From an uncultured Collinsella sp. (GTDB lineage Bacteria; Actinomycetota; Coriobacteriia; Coriobacteriales; Coriobacteriaceae): a DNA stretch of 27,121 bases. The position numbers and the translations under genes are program-made. Below the pieces are notes generated by a model, which worked only from the letters and a program-made list of their open reading frames with translations, was not told where the DNA came from and did not search any database. Every line of letters begins with the position of its first letter. The stretch's first letter is position 1. This document shows, piece by piece, positions 1 to 7,320 of this stretch. The stretch spans positions 1-27,121 of the forward strand of contig UQIT01000028.1 in assembly GCA_900541175.1 (NCBI GenBank), given 5' to 3'.

Positions 1-948
1 CGTGGGCTTGCCACCCTCGAGCTCGACCAGGCCATCGTAGCGGCCGCCGCCGCCGATGGAGCCGACGCCGGCGCCAGGGGCCTCGACCTCAAAGACAGTA
101 CGGGTGTAGTAGTCCAGGCCGCGCACCAAGGTGGGATCCTCGACATACTCGATACCGGCGGCGTCCAGATAGCGCTTGACCTGCTCGTAGTGCTCGCGGC
201 ACTCATCGCACAGGTTGTCACCCATCAGCGGAGCCTCGGCCATGATCTCGCGGCAGTGGTCGTTCTTGCAGTCGAAGGCACGCAGCGGGTTGAGCTCGGC
301 GCGCTCGCGGCACTCATCGCACATCTCGTCGGCGTGATCGAGGATGAACTGCTTAACCTGCTCGCGATAAGCCGGACGGCACTGGGCGTCACCCATCGAG
401 TTGATGAGCAGACGAAGCTTGGAAAGATCGAAGCCCAGGCGCTTGTAGAACTCCATGAGCATGATGATGCACTCGGCGTCTGCCGCCGGATCGGGAGCGC
501 CGAGCCACTCGATGCCCACCTGGTGGAACTGGCGCAGGCGGCCCTTCTGGGGACGCTCGCCGCGGAACATGGCCTCGGCGTAGTAAGCCTTAAACGGCGT
601 GGAACCCTGGGGCACCAGATTGTTCTCGACGACGGCGCGCACCACGCCGGCCGTGCCCTCGGGGCGAAGTGCCAGGCGCTGCTTGGGCTTGAGTTTGGTG
701 TCGGTGCCCTCGGTAAAGACGCGCTCCAGGTTGGCACCGCTGAACACGCGGAACATTTCCTTGCGCACGACGTCGGTCGACTGGCCGATACCGTGGACAA
801 ACACGTCAACCTGCTCGATCGCGGGCGTCTCGATGGGTTTAAAACCAAACGGCTCGAACACGCCGGCCGCAATCTGCTGCATCTTTTGCCAGGCGCGCAT
901 CTCGGCGCCGATAAGGTCGCGGGTTCCCTCCGCCTTCTGTGCCTGCAT
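1..948 (-). CDS. hisS: Histidyl-tRNA synthetase, N-terminal part (cut by window edge)
   Basis: Charges tRNA-His with histidine in the cytoplasm. The frame is open from the ATG at 948 to base 1, giving 316 codons; the C-terminal anticodon-binding domain lies outside the window. Visible class II landmarks are an N-terminal KAEGTRDL, a motif 2 region FRGERPQKGRLRQFHQ (about residues 128-143), the histidine-binding block LVRGLDYYTRTVFE (274-287) and GGGGRYDGL (300-308). The region 210-250 is cysteine-rich (CDEC, DCKNDHC, LCDEC), and may bind zinc; this is inferred. The start is supported by AAAGGTG about seven bases upstream. A perfect TATAAT lies 43 bases before the start, so it probably has its own promoter although an MFS gene precedes it on the same strand. 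Confidence 0.97.
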   Translation of the reverse strand, partial: MQAQKAEGTRDLIGAEMRAWQKMQQIAAGVFEPFGFKPIETPAIEQVDVFVHGIGQSTDVVRKEMFRVFSGANLERVFTEGTDTKLKPKQRLALRPEGTAGVVRAVVENNLVPQGSTPFKAYYAEAMFRGERPQKGRLRQFHQVGIEWLGAPDPAADAECIIMLMEFYKRLGFDLSKLRLLINSMGDAQCRPAYREQVKQFILDHADEMCDECRERAELNPLRAFDCKNDHCREIMAEAPLMGDNLCDECREHYEQVKRYLDAAGIEYVEDPTLVRGLDYYTRTVFEVEAPGAGVGSIGGGGRYDGLVELEGGKPT

Positions 949-990
949 GGGCAAACACCTTTCTTTTGTATCGCGTCATAGGTAGTGGAC

Positions 991-996
991 ATTATA
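991..996 (-). promoter_or_regulatory. Candidate -10 box for hisS
   Basis: The minus strand reads TATAAT here, which would start a transcript near 984 and leave a leader of about 36 bases before the hisS ATG. No good -35 hexamer is seen at normal spacing, because that position falls in the GC-rich hairpin at 1013-1074. Confidence 0.45.
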
Positions 997-1012
997 CGGC
1001 ACAAAGCAGCAA

Positions 1013-1074
1013 CGCGGCGGCGCGCCTGACCGAACGAGGGTATGGGGACTCGTTCGGCCAGACGCGCCGCCGCG
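1013..1074 (-). terminator. Long GC-rich hairpin between the MFS gene and hisS
   Basis: Left arm 1013-1038 pairs with right arm 1049-1074 around the ten-base loop at 1039-1048. On the plus strand there are two A-C mismatches (1025/1062 and 1029/1058), but on the minus strand these become G-T wobbles, so a minus-strand RNA would form an unbroken helix of 26 pairs. That fits a role at the end of the minus-strand MFS transcript. No T-run follows, so intrinsic termination is uncertain; it could also protect the 3' end. Confidence 0.55.
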
Positions 1075-1110
1075 GACGAAGCGGACAAGCGGCGATGCGC
1101 TTTGGCCTAC

Positions 1111-2415
1111 CTACTCCCCCGCCACGCTCGCGCGCAGCTTGGCGGCGATGGGCTCGGATGCCAGCAGGAACACGAGCATGACCACGGAGCACGCCAGGCA
1201 CACGATCCAGGTGCTCGCAAAGGAGCCCGTGGCATCGAACAGCACGCCCGAGACAATGGCGCCCACGGTGCCGCCGACCATCTCGAGCGAGGTAATGGTG
1301 CCCGTGACCTTACCGAGGTCGGCCATGCCAAACTGCTCGGACGCGGCGATGGTAGGCGTGATGGTGCCCATGCACGTTCCGATACCAAAGCTCACGGCAG
1401 CCACGATGGAACCAAGATCGGTCGCGGGGAAGCACAGGGCGACGCAGGCGATAATGCACGCAATGGAGCCAAGGATATTGCCAAAGCGCAGACCAAAGCG
1501 GTCATAGATCGCACCGAGCGAAATCTTGGCGATAACGACGGTGACCATGTAGGCCGAAAGCACGGTACCTGCCCACATGGGATCGTGGCCGCCCGTGACG
1601 ATCTTGGCGCCGTTGACGGTAACACTCGTCATGTTGGTGACCTGGTTGGGCAAGATGGCGCCGTTAACGAGACCCATAAAGAGGAAGGCGACGACGAGCA
1701 GCCAAAACGCCGGGCTCTTCTTGATACGAGACCAGCCGACGCTAACCTCGGGCGCCGTGTGCTCGTCCTTATCGCCAGCCGTCGAGACGGACGGATCGCC
1801 CGGGTTCTCGCCGAGCGGCTTAAGGCCGATCTCGGAAGGCTTGGTGCGGAAGGAGTAAGCCGTGATGGGCAGTGCCGCCACCATGCAGACGGCAGCGAGT
1901 ACCAGGAACGCAGAGCGCCAGCCCACACTCACGATAAGAGAGCTCACGATCGGCGAGAGAATGGCTCCGCCAAAGCCCGAGCCCGAAAGTGCGATGGAAA
2001 TGGCAAGGCCGCGTTTAGCGGTAAACCAGTTGGCGGTCACAAGGCTAATGAGCAGACGGGTCGAGGCCACAGCGAAGCAGCCCGAAACGGCAAAGAGCAC
2101 GTAGACCTGCCACAGCTCACCGACAAAGCTCATGCCGGCAAGCACCGCCGAGGTAGCGATAACGGTAAGCGAGCCCAATACGCGGCCACTCACCTTATCG
2201 GCAACATGACCGATAACGAGCGAACCCACGACACTCACCACGGTGGAGATGGCATTGGAGACGTTGTACTGCGCAAGGGAAATACCCAGGTTGCTGACGA
2301 TCAGCGGCTGGAACAGGCTCATGCAGTTGACGAAAATCGTGTAACACGTGGCCATGATCACGAAGCCGGAGGCCACCACGAGCCAGCCGGGGAAGAACTT
2401 ACGCTGCTGGGGCAT
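1111..2415 (-). CDS. MFS transporter, oxalate/formate antiporter-like
   Basis: A 434-residue inner-membrane carrier with about 12 hydrophobic segments, matching the usual MFS length. After an N-terminal QQRKFFPGWLVVASGF it has the segment-2/3 loop GHVADKVSGR and, in the second half, the matching loop GAIYDRFGLRFGN. A charged central loop (near TAGDKDEHTAPE) separates the two six-helix halves. The overall look resembles the OFA/monocarboxylate branch, but the substrate cannot be read from sequence. The ATG at 2415 is chosen because AAAGGAG sits seven bases upstream; a TTG at 2433 would place that ribosome binding site inside the gene. The upstream interval is filled by the nested repeat at 2455-2544. 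The amidohydrolase gene ends inside that repeat, so the two could be co-transcribed. Confidence 0.9.
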   Translation of the reverse strand: MPQQRKFFPGWLVVASGFVIMATCYTIFVNCMSLFQPLIVSNLGISLAQYNVSNAISTVVSVVGSLVIGHVADKVSGRVLGSLTVIATSAVLAGMSFVGELWQVYVLFAVSGCFAVASTRLLISLVTANWFTAKRGLAISIALSGSGFGGAILSPIVSSLIVSVGWRSAFLVLAAVCMVAALPITAYSFRTKPSEIGLKPLGENPGDPSVSTAGDKDEHTAPEVSVGWSRIKKSPAFWLLVVAFLFMGLVNGAILPNQVTNMTSVTVNGAKIVTGGHDPMWAGTVLSAYMVTVVIAKISLGAIYDRFGLRFGNILGSIACIIACVALCFPATDLGSIVAAVSFGIGTCMGTITPTIAASEQFGMADLGKVTGTITSLEMVGGTVGAIVSGVLFDATGSFASTWIVCLACSVVMLVFLLASEPIAAKLRASVAGE

Positions 2416-2454
2416 ACTGCTCCTTTTAGACAAACGAATAGCCTGCGCCGGGCG

Positions 2455-2544
2455 CCGGTAGTGCCCAAGATTGCCTTGAAAGACAAGGGCATAGGCCTTA
2501 CGGCCATGCCCGCAGGCTTGAAAGGCAAGGTTGGGTGCTACCGG
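2455..2544. repeat. Nested inverted repeat, copy A of a two-member family
   Basis: Three nested stems are visible. The outer stem pairs 2455-2468 with 2531-2544 (CCGGTAG with CTACCGG, two T-G wobbles, CCCAA with TTGGG). The middle stem pairs TTGCCTT (2471-2477) with AAGGCAA (2522-2528). The inner stem pairs GGGCAT (2487-2492) with ATGCCC (2506-2511), then a bulged A (2493), then GGCC with GGCC around the loop TTAC. The right outer arm contains the stop codon of the amidohydrolase gene (2538-2540). The wobbles pair on the plus strand but become A-C mismatches on the minus strand. No T-run follows on either side. See the related copy at 10386-10485. Confidence 0.85.
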
Positions 2545-3830
2545 TGGTCGGCGATATAGCCCAAAGCGACGGCGGTATAGGCCGCGGCACCGAGCGGCAG
2601 CTCGGCATCGTTAAAACGTGCCTTGGGATGGTGCTGGGCAAAGTGTTCGTCCGTGTCGGTTACGGCCGCGCCCACGGTAAAGTACGCACTTGGGATCTTG
2701 CTCGAGATAAGCGCGAAGTCCTCACTCGCCATGGCATGGAAAAGCGGCAAGAAAGCCGTCTTGGGCAGCACTGCGCCCACGTAGCCAAGCGACGCCTGAG
2801 TCATATCGCTGTCGAGTACAAGCGGCGGAACATCCGAAAGCGTCTCGATGGTCGCCGGCGTACGATAGGTCGTAGCAACGCCGTTAACGACCTCCGCGAT
2901 GCGGGTCTTTAGGTGAGCCATGAGCTCAACATCAAAGCCGCGCAGCGTTCCCTCGAGCACGCAGGTGTCGGGGATGACGTTGGCCGCCAAGCCGCCGGCG
3001 AACTTACCAACGGTAAGTGCGACTTCCTTGGCCGCCGGCACCTCGCGGGAGATAAGCTCCTGGAGCGCCAGGTGCACGTGGACGCCGGCCGTGATGGGGT
3101 CGATGCAGATCTCGGGGCTGGAACCGTGGCCGCCCTTGCCCTGGAGCGTGATGCGGAAACCGTACACACCCGAGAGCGCCGGGCTGCCGTAGAGCACCAG
3201 GCCAAGCGGCGACTGGCTGTTGACATGCATGGCAAAGGCCGCCTGAGGGCGCGGGTTCTCGAGCAAGCCGTCGGCGATGGCAGCGCGTGCTCCCTCAAAG
3301 GTCTCCTCGCCCGGCTGGAACAGCAACTTGACGGTAGCGTTGGCCTCCACAAGCTCGGCCTCGCGGGCCTTGAGCAGGCGCGCCGCACCAAGCAGGGCCG
3401 TCGCGTGCATATCGTGACCGCAAGCATGCATGCAGCCATTGGTGGATGCAAAGGGCTCGCCGGATTCCTCGACAACGGGAAGGGCATCCATATCGCCTCG
3501 GAGCATGACGACCGTTCCGGCCTGCTCGTCCTTGCACGTGCCATTGCCCTGAGCGGCCGCACCGGCACCGATCAGGCCAACGACGCAGGAACCGTCGACT
3601 AGCGTGGTATGGGGGATGTCCATCTCGTCCAGACGTGCCTGGATATAGGCAGACGTCTGCGGAAGATTGTTACCCAGCTCGGGCATCTGGTGTAGATCGT
3701 GTCGCCATGTAGCGAGCTCGTCTGCAAAAGCCTGAGCTTCTGCGACAAGACCGTCACCGATAGCGGCCTGCGCCGCCGCGGTGGCCTGGGGCGCTGGTTG
3801 CGGTTGAAAATCGGACAGAGCTGATGCCAT
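2538..3830 (-). CDS. M20 family amidohydrolase (N-acyl amino acid / hippurate hydrolase type)
   Basis: A 430-residue cytosolic metallohydrolase that should cleave N-acyl amino acids or aminoacyl conjugates. The metal-site motifs are RGDMDALPVVEE (111-122), HACGHDMHA (135-143), FQPGEE (171-176), AMHV (200-203) and HAMASEDF (365-372). GKGGHGSSPE (231-240) belongs to the lid/dimerisation domain. Length is normal for the amidohydrolase subgroup of peptidase family M20. The ATG at 3830 is preceded by GGAGG with a six-base gap, so longer upstream readings are not needed. The N-terminal 20 residues (ALSDFQPQPAPQATAAAQAA) are low-complexity. The exact substrate is unknown. It is followed on the same strand by an MFS carrier, which could import a conjugate or export a product; that link is inference. 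Confidence 0.92.
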   Translation of the reverse strand: MASALSDFQPQPAPQATAAAQAAIGDGLVAEAQAFADELATWRHDLHQMPELGNNLPQTSAYIQARLDEMDIPHTTLVDGSCVVGLIGAGAAAQGNGTCKDEQAGTVVMLRGDMDALPVVEESGEPFASTNGCMHACGHDMHATALLGAARLLKAREAELVEANATVKLLFQPGEETFEGARAAIADGLLENPRPQAAFAMHVNSQSPLGLVLYGSPALSGVYGFRITLQGKGGHGSSPEICIDPITAGVHVHLALQELISREVPAAKEVALTVGKFAGGLAANVIPDTCVLEGTLRGFDVELMAHLKTRIAEVVNGVATTYRTPATIETLSDVPPLVLDSDMTQASLGYVGAVLPKTAFLPLFHAMASEDFALISSKIPSAYFTVGAAVTDTDEHFAQHHPKARFNDAELPLGAAAYTAVALGYIADHR

Positions 3831-3860
3831 AGAAGCCCTCCAGTAACGTTTTTGCAGCAC

Positions 3861-3897
3861 GCACTTTGATAGCGTAAAGTGCAAGGTACAACTGTAA
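3861..3897. promoter_or_regulatory. Inverted repeats upstream of the amidohydrolase
   Basis: GCACTTT and AAAGTGC (3861-3867 and 3876-3882) form a 7-8-7 dyad, large enough for a dimeric repressor. Next to it, GTACAACTGTAA (3886-3897) resembles the dyad GTACAGTTGTAC upstream of the 949-residue YhgE-type gene. The region lies 30-70 bases before the start codon, as expected for a promoter/operator. I could not place a convincing -35/-10 pair. Confidence 0.4.
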
Positions 3898-3909
3898 GGG
3901 CATGACATA

Positions 3910-3933
3910 AAAATGCCGCCCTGGGAGGGCGGC
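3910..3933 (-). terminator. Rho-independent terminator of the EamA transporter gene
   Basis: GCCGCCC (3915-3921) pairs with GGGCGGC (3927-3933) around a five-base loop. On the minus strand it is followed by ATTTTTAT, a T-run directly after the stem, and it begins 12 bases after the stop codon at 3946. Confidence 0.85.
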
Positions 3934-3945
3934 GCAACAAGTTGT

Positions 3946-4929
3946 TTACAATTGCGGGTGTGATTTTCGGCGCAAGAAATCGAAATGCGTCTCGCTCAAG
4001 ATAATCGAAAGAAAGATGAGCGCGAAGCCGGCGAGCAGGCGCGAGGTGAGCGCCTCCCCCATCAGCAGCACCGAGAACAGCACGCCCGAAGGCGACTCCA
4101 TCGAAAGGAGCAGTGAGCCCGTCGAGGCCGAGACATGCGCCAAGCCGACGTTTTGGATGAGCAGAGCCGCGCATGTGCAACCAACCGAGAGAAACGCCAT
4201 CGCGCTGATAAAGCTCGGCGTCCACACGGACAGAGGCGCTTGGGTCTCGAATAGCAGCGACGTTGCCAGGCTCAGCACGCCGTTGCCCACAAACATCCAA
4301 AACGTGATGACGTTGATGTCCATTTTGCGACCGTACTTGGCAGTCACCGCCATCTGGATGGCGAAAAAGACCGCACCCGCCAGCGTAATGACATCACCGA
4401 TGTTGAATTCAACGCTATCGAGCGCCACCAAGCCAATGCCCGCCAAGCACAGCAGCGCCGCGCCCAGGTTATAGCGGGTGAGTTTTTCGCCGCTCAGAAA
4501 ATAGCTCGCGAACGGCACAACGATGCAATACGTGCCCGTCAAAAAAGCATTCTTGCCCGCCGTGGTGTGCGCCAGACCGACTGTCTGCAGGGCGTAGGCG
4601 GCCCACATAAGTGCGCCCATGCCAAGTCCGACGATAAGGTTGCGGGCGTTGAGGTGCGCGATGATGCGCTTGTGGAAGATGAAAAACATGACCAACGCCG
4701 CAGGCAGAAAGCGCACGTAGAGCAGTTCGAACACCGGAATGGTGTCGAGCGCGTCCTTCATGGTCGTAAAGGAGTAGCCCCAGACGACTGCCACCGAAAG
4801 CAGCAGGACTTTCCAGAACAGCGGCGAGCGAGCGCCGGCGCCGCGGGAGGTGCCGCCCGCGCCCAGGTCCTCGCGAGCAACAGGGCTATCGGGCATCATT
4901 TCGATATTGTCAGTGGCATGCTGGGCCAT
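3946..4929 (-). CDS. EamA/DMT-superfamily transporter
   Basis: A 327-residue membrane protein with about ten hydrophobic segments arranged as two EamA repeats. The first half begins near VVWGYSF and includes LYVRFLPAALVMFF; the boundary block FLTGTYCIVVPFASYFLSGE followed by GAALLCLAGIGLVAL is typical of this family. The second half ends with VLLMGEALTSRLLAGFALIF. The first 38 residues are polar and probably cytoplasmic. EamA proteins usually export amino acids or other metabolites; the substrate is unknown here. The ATG at 4929 is preceded by GAGGA with a six-base gap. It is monocistronic by appearance, with a terminator immediately downstream and another terminator (4998-5037) just upstream. 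Confidence 0.9.
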   Translation of the reverse strand: MAQHATDNIEMMPDSPVAREDLGAGGTSRGAGARSPLFWKVLLLSVAVVWGYSFTTMKDALDTIPVFELLYVRFLPAALVMFFIFHKRIIAHLNARNLIVGLGMGALMWAAYALQTVGLAHTTAGKNAFLTGTYCIVVPFASYFLSGEKLTRYNLGAALLCLAGIGLVALDSVEFNIGDVITLAGAVFFAIQMAVTAKYGRKMDINVITFWMFVGNGVLSLATSLLFETQAPLSVWTPSFISAMAFLSVGCTCAALLIQNVGLAHVSASTGSLLLSMESPSGVLFSVLLMGEALTSRLLAGFALIFLSIILSETHFDFLRRKSHPQL

Positions 4930-4997
4930 AGGGCATCCTCGCGCTCAATCTGGGCGTGGTGTCCGCACGCGCATGGCTGCGTGCCGCCTCATGGTCA

Positions 4998-5037
4998 AAT
5001 AAAAGCAGGGCGCACCGGACCCCCGGCACGCCCCGCT
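4998..5037 (-). terminator. Rho-independent terminator of the YhgE/Pip pair
   Basis: On the minus strand a 16-pair stem runs from 5037 to 5004, with a short G-rich loop, including three G-T wobbles that only pair on that strand. It is followed by TTTTATTT. It lies about 95 bases after the stop of the 729-residue gene; the gap 5038-5130 holds nothing else I recognise. Confidence 0.8.
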
Positions 5038-5130
5038 ACTGTAGCAACAACCAAGCAGCCCGTGCAATTCACTACGCTAAAGCATCGGGTTGGAAGATCT
5101 CGATGTTCCGACGGCGTTTACGTTGCTGAA

Positions 5131-7320
5131 CTAAATCAATTTGGTTGACTCCAGTTTTTCGATGATCCAGTCGTTGGCTTTGATGACCGGGCGGCGGAAG
5201 ACGACGCCCAGTGCCAGCGACGGAATCAGATAGCTCGCCAGAATGCCTAGCTCAATCCAGTACTCCATGTGGTACGCACCGGCCATGGCGGCATGCATGG
5301 CGTTGATGCCGTGGGTGAACGGCAGGAACGGATAGATCGCCTGGAACACGGGGCCGGTCATCTCGATGGGGAACGTGCCGCCCGAACCGCCGACCTGCAT
5401 GACCAGCAGCACGACGGCGAGCGCCTTGCCGATATCGCCAAACGAAACCGTAAGCGTGTAGACGATATTGGAGAACACGAGACTCGCGACCCAGCCCGCC
5501 AGCACAAACTGCAGCGGGTCGTCGCACTGGATGCCAAAGAACAGGATGTCGCCCGCACACACGAGCGTTGCCTGCAGCAGGGCCAGACCGCCAAAGAACA
5601 GGTAGCGGCCCAGGTAGATCTCGTGCAGGCGCACGGGGATGAGCTCGTTGATAAGCTCATCGTCAACCGAGACCTTCATCATGGCCGCCAGCACAATCGA
5701 GCCCACCCAGAGCGACAGAATCGTGTAGAACGGTGCCATGGCCGAACCGTAGTTGCGGATCGGATAGACCGGCTTGCGATCGAGCGCGACGGGGCCGGAA
5801 AGCGACACGGCCAGACCCTCGGGATCATTGCCGATCATCGTCTTGATCGTAGCGAGGTCATCCGACATCAAGGCGCCGTCGAGCTCGTCCTTAAACGCAC
5901 TGATCTTGTCCGACGCCTCGCCCAGCTGATCAGAAGCCTTGTTGACCAGCTTTGCAGCCTTGGAGAGGCCCTTTGCCAGCGAACCGGATGCGTCGGTCAG
6001 GCCAGCAACAGCACTATCCAGATCGTTCGAAATACCGTTCAGCGAATCCAAAACGCCCGAGATGGTCTTCTTGAGCTCCTTTGCCTTGGCCGAAAACGTA
6101 GAGTCGTAGTCAGTCTTGGCGCCCGAGATACCAGCCTTGGCATCCGCGATTGCCTGATCGACCTCGGCACGCGACTTATTAACCTCTGCCATGCTGTCAG
6201 AGAGAGACTTCGCGGTGGCCGTCAAGTCCTTGGCGTTGTTGCGATACTCCACAGCAATCCTGCTCAGCGATGTTGCCACAGACTTGAGGCTGTCCTGGAG
6301 TTTTTCGTCAGTCACCTGATCGGCAAAGCTGCGGAGCTGGTCGGCCGTGGCGTCGATATCGTCGGCACGCGTGTTGAGCGCCGCCGCGGCATCGTTGAGC
6401 TGGGACACTGTAAGGTCGACATGTTGATTCGCGGCATCAAATGCCTTCGCAAGCTCGGCGGACACGTTGTCAAACGAGCCCGCGCTTCCGTCAATCGCGG
6501 CATTGATGGCGTCGTTGGCGTCCTTCAGCGCTTCCTTGGAATCGCTAATACCGCTCTTGACATGCTCCATCAGCTGCTTCGTTGACTCATCGACCGTGCC
6601 CGTCTGCTTGAGCATGCCGCTCGCCGACGTCAGCGAATCGGACGTGGAGCTCAAAATGCCCGCCAGCGACGAAGCATTTGCCCGAACGTCTCGCAGGTCC
6701 TCAATCGAATCGCCGAGCGTCGAGGACAGGTTGGCGATAAAGTTACCCACCTGGTCGGTGCTCATGTAATCGAGCAGGCTGGACACCGTCTTAAGACCGA
6801 TCGTCGTAATGGTCTCGGTAAAAGTTTTGTTAACCTGGCTCTGGACGGCGCTCGAACCCTTCTCGGTCACGATCTGCGCAATGGCGTTGGCCTTCTGATT
6901 CTCGTAGAACTCGATATCGGCATGCTTCACGTCGGTCGAGAAAAGCGTCATCATGTCAGCGCTAAACGTTTTGGGGATAACGACGGCAGCATAGTACGCG
7001 CCCGACTTAACGCCCTCGATAGCCTTTTCGCGATTGTTGAGCACAACCCAATCGAAGCTCTCGTTGCCGCGTAGGGTGGCGGTCACGTTTTCGCCCACGT
7101 TAACCTCGACGGGGATCAAATCGCTCTCGTAACCCTCATCGGTGTTGACCACGGCGATCTTAAGATTGCCGGTGTTGCCGTACGGATCCCAGCTGCCGGC
7201 GATGTTAAACCACGCGTACAGACACGGTACGATAATGAGGCCCATCACGACAACCAAGCCGATCACGGAGCGAGACACGTTTTGGACATCGCGCTTAAAC
7301 AGATGCAGGATGTTCTTCAT
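5131..7320 (-). CDS. YhgE/Pip family membrane protein, 729 residues
   Basis: Member of the YhgE/Pip (phage infection protein) family, large envelope proteins related to the type VII secretion component EsaA/YueB. One transmembrane segment near residues 17-38 precedes the family block YAWFNIAGSWDPYGNTGNLKIAVVN. A long extracytoplasmic domain follows, rich in Ala, Ser, Asp and Lys with coiled-coil character (about 180-500). The C-terminal 200 residues hold about five to six membrane segments of ABC-2 type, with the signature GGSGGTFPIEM and LPFTHGINAM. The ATG at 7320 directly follows the stop codon of the upstream paralogue, and GGAGGTGAGG overlaps that gene's end, so the two are translationally coupled. 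Function is not established; a paired envelope complex is my inference. Confidence 0.9.
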   Translation of the reverse strand: MKNILHLFKRDVQNVSRSVIGLVVVMGLIIVPCLYAWFNIAGSWDPYGNTGNLKIAVVNTDEGYESDLIPVEVNVGENVTATLRGNESFDWVVLNNREKAIEGVKSGAYYAAVVIPKTFSADMMTLFSTDVKHADIEFYENQKANAIAQIVTEKGSSAVQSQVNKTFTETITTIGLKTVSSLLDYMSTDQVGNFIANLSSTLGDSIEDLRDVRANASSLAGILSSTSDSLTSASGMLKQTGTVDESTKQLMEHVKSGISDSKEALKDANDAINAAIDGSAGSFDNVSAELAKAFDAANQHVDLTVSQLNDAAAALNTRADDIDATADQLRSFADQVTDEKLQDSLKSVATSLSRIAVEYRNNAKDLTATAKSLSDSMAEVNKSRAEVDQAIADAKAGISGAKTDYDSTFSAKAKELKKTISGVLDSLNGISNDLDSAVAGLTDASGSLAKGLSKAAKLVNKASDQLGEASDKISAFKDELDGALMSDDLATIKTMIGNDPEGLAVSLSGPVALDRKPVYPIRNYGSAMAPFYTILSLWVGSIVLAAMMKVSVDDELINELIPVRLHEIYLGRYLFFGGLALLQATLVCAGDILFFGIQCDDPLQFVLAGWVASLVFSNIVYTLTVSFGDIGKALAVVLLVMQVGGSGGTFPIEMTGPVFQAIYPFLPFTHGINAMHAAMAGAYHMEYWIELGILASYLIPSLALGVVFRRPVIKANDWIIEKLESTKLI

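Noticed and set aside
949..1110. A T-box riboswitch upstream of hisS
   Set aside because: No T-box sequence (a GGNACCGCG-type bulge) or specifier stem is seen; only the long hairpin and a -10 box are present.
1042..2559. A 505-codon plus-strand frame across the MFS gene
   Set aside because: Shadow of a clear membrane transporter; the predicted protein is low-complexity, rich in Arg, His and Asp.
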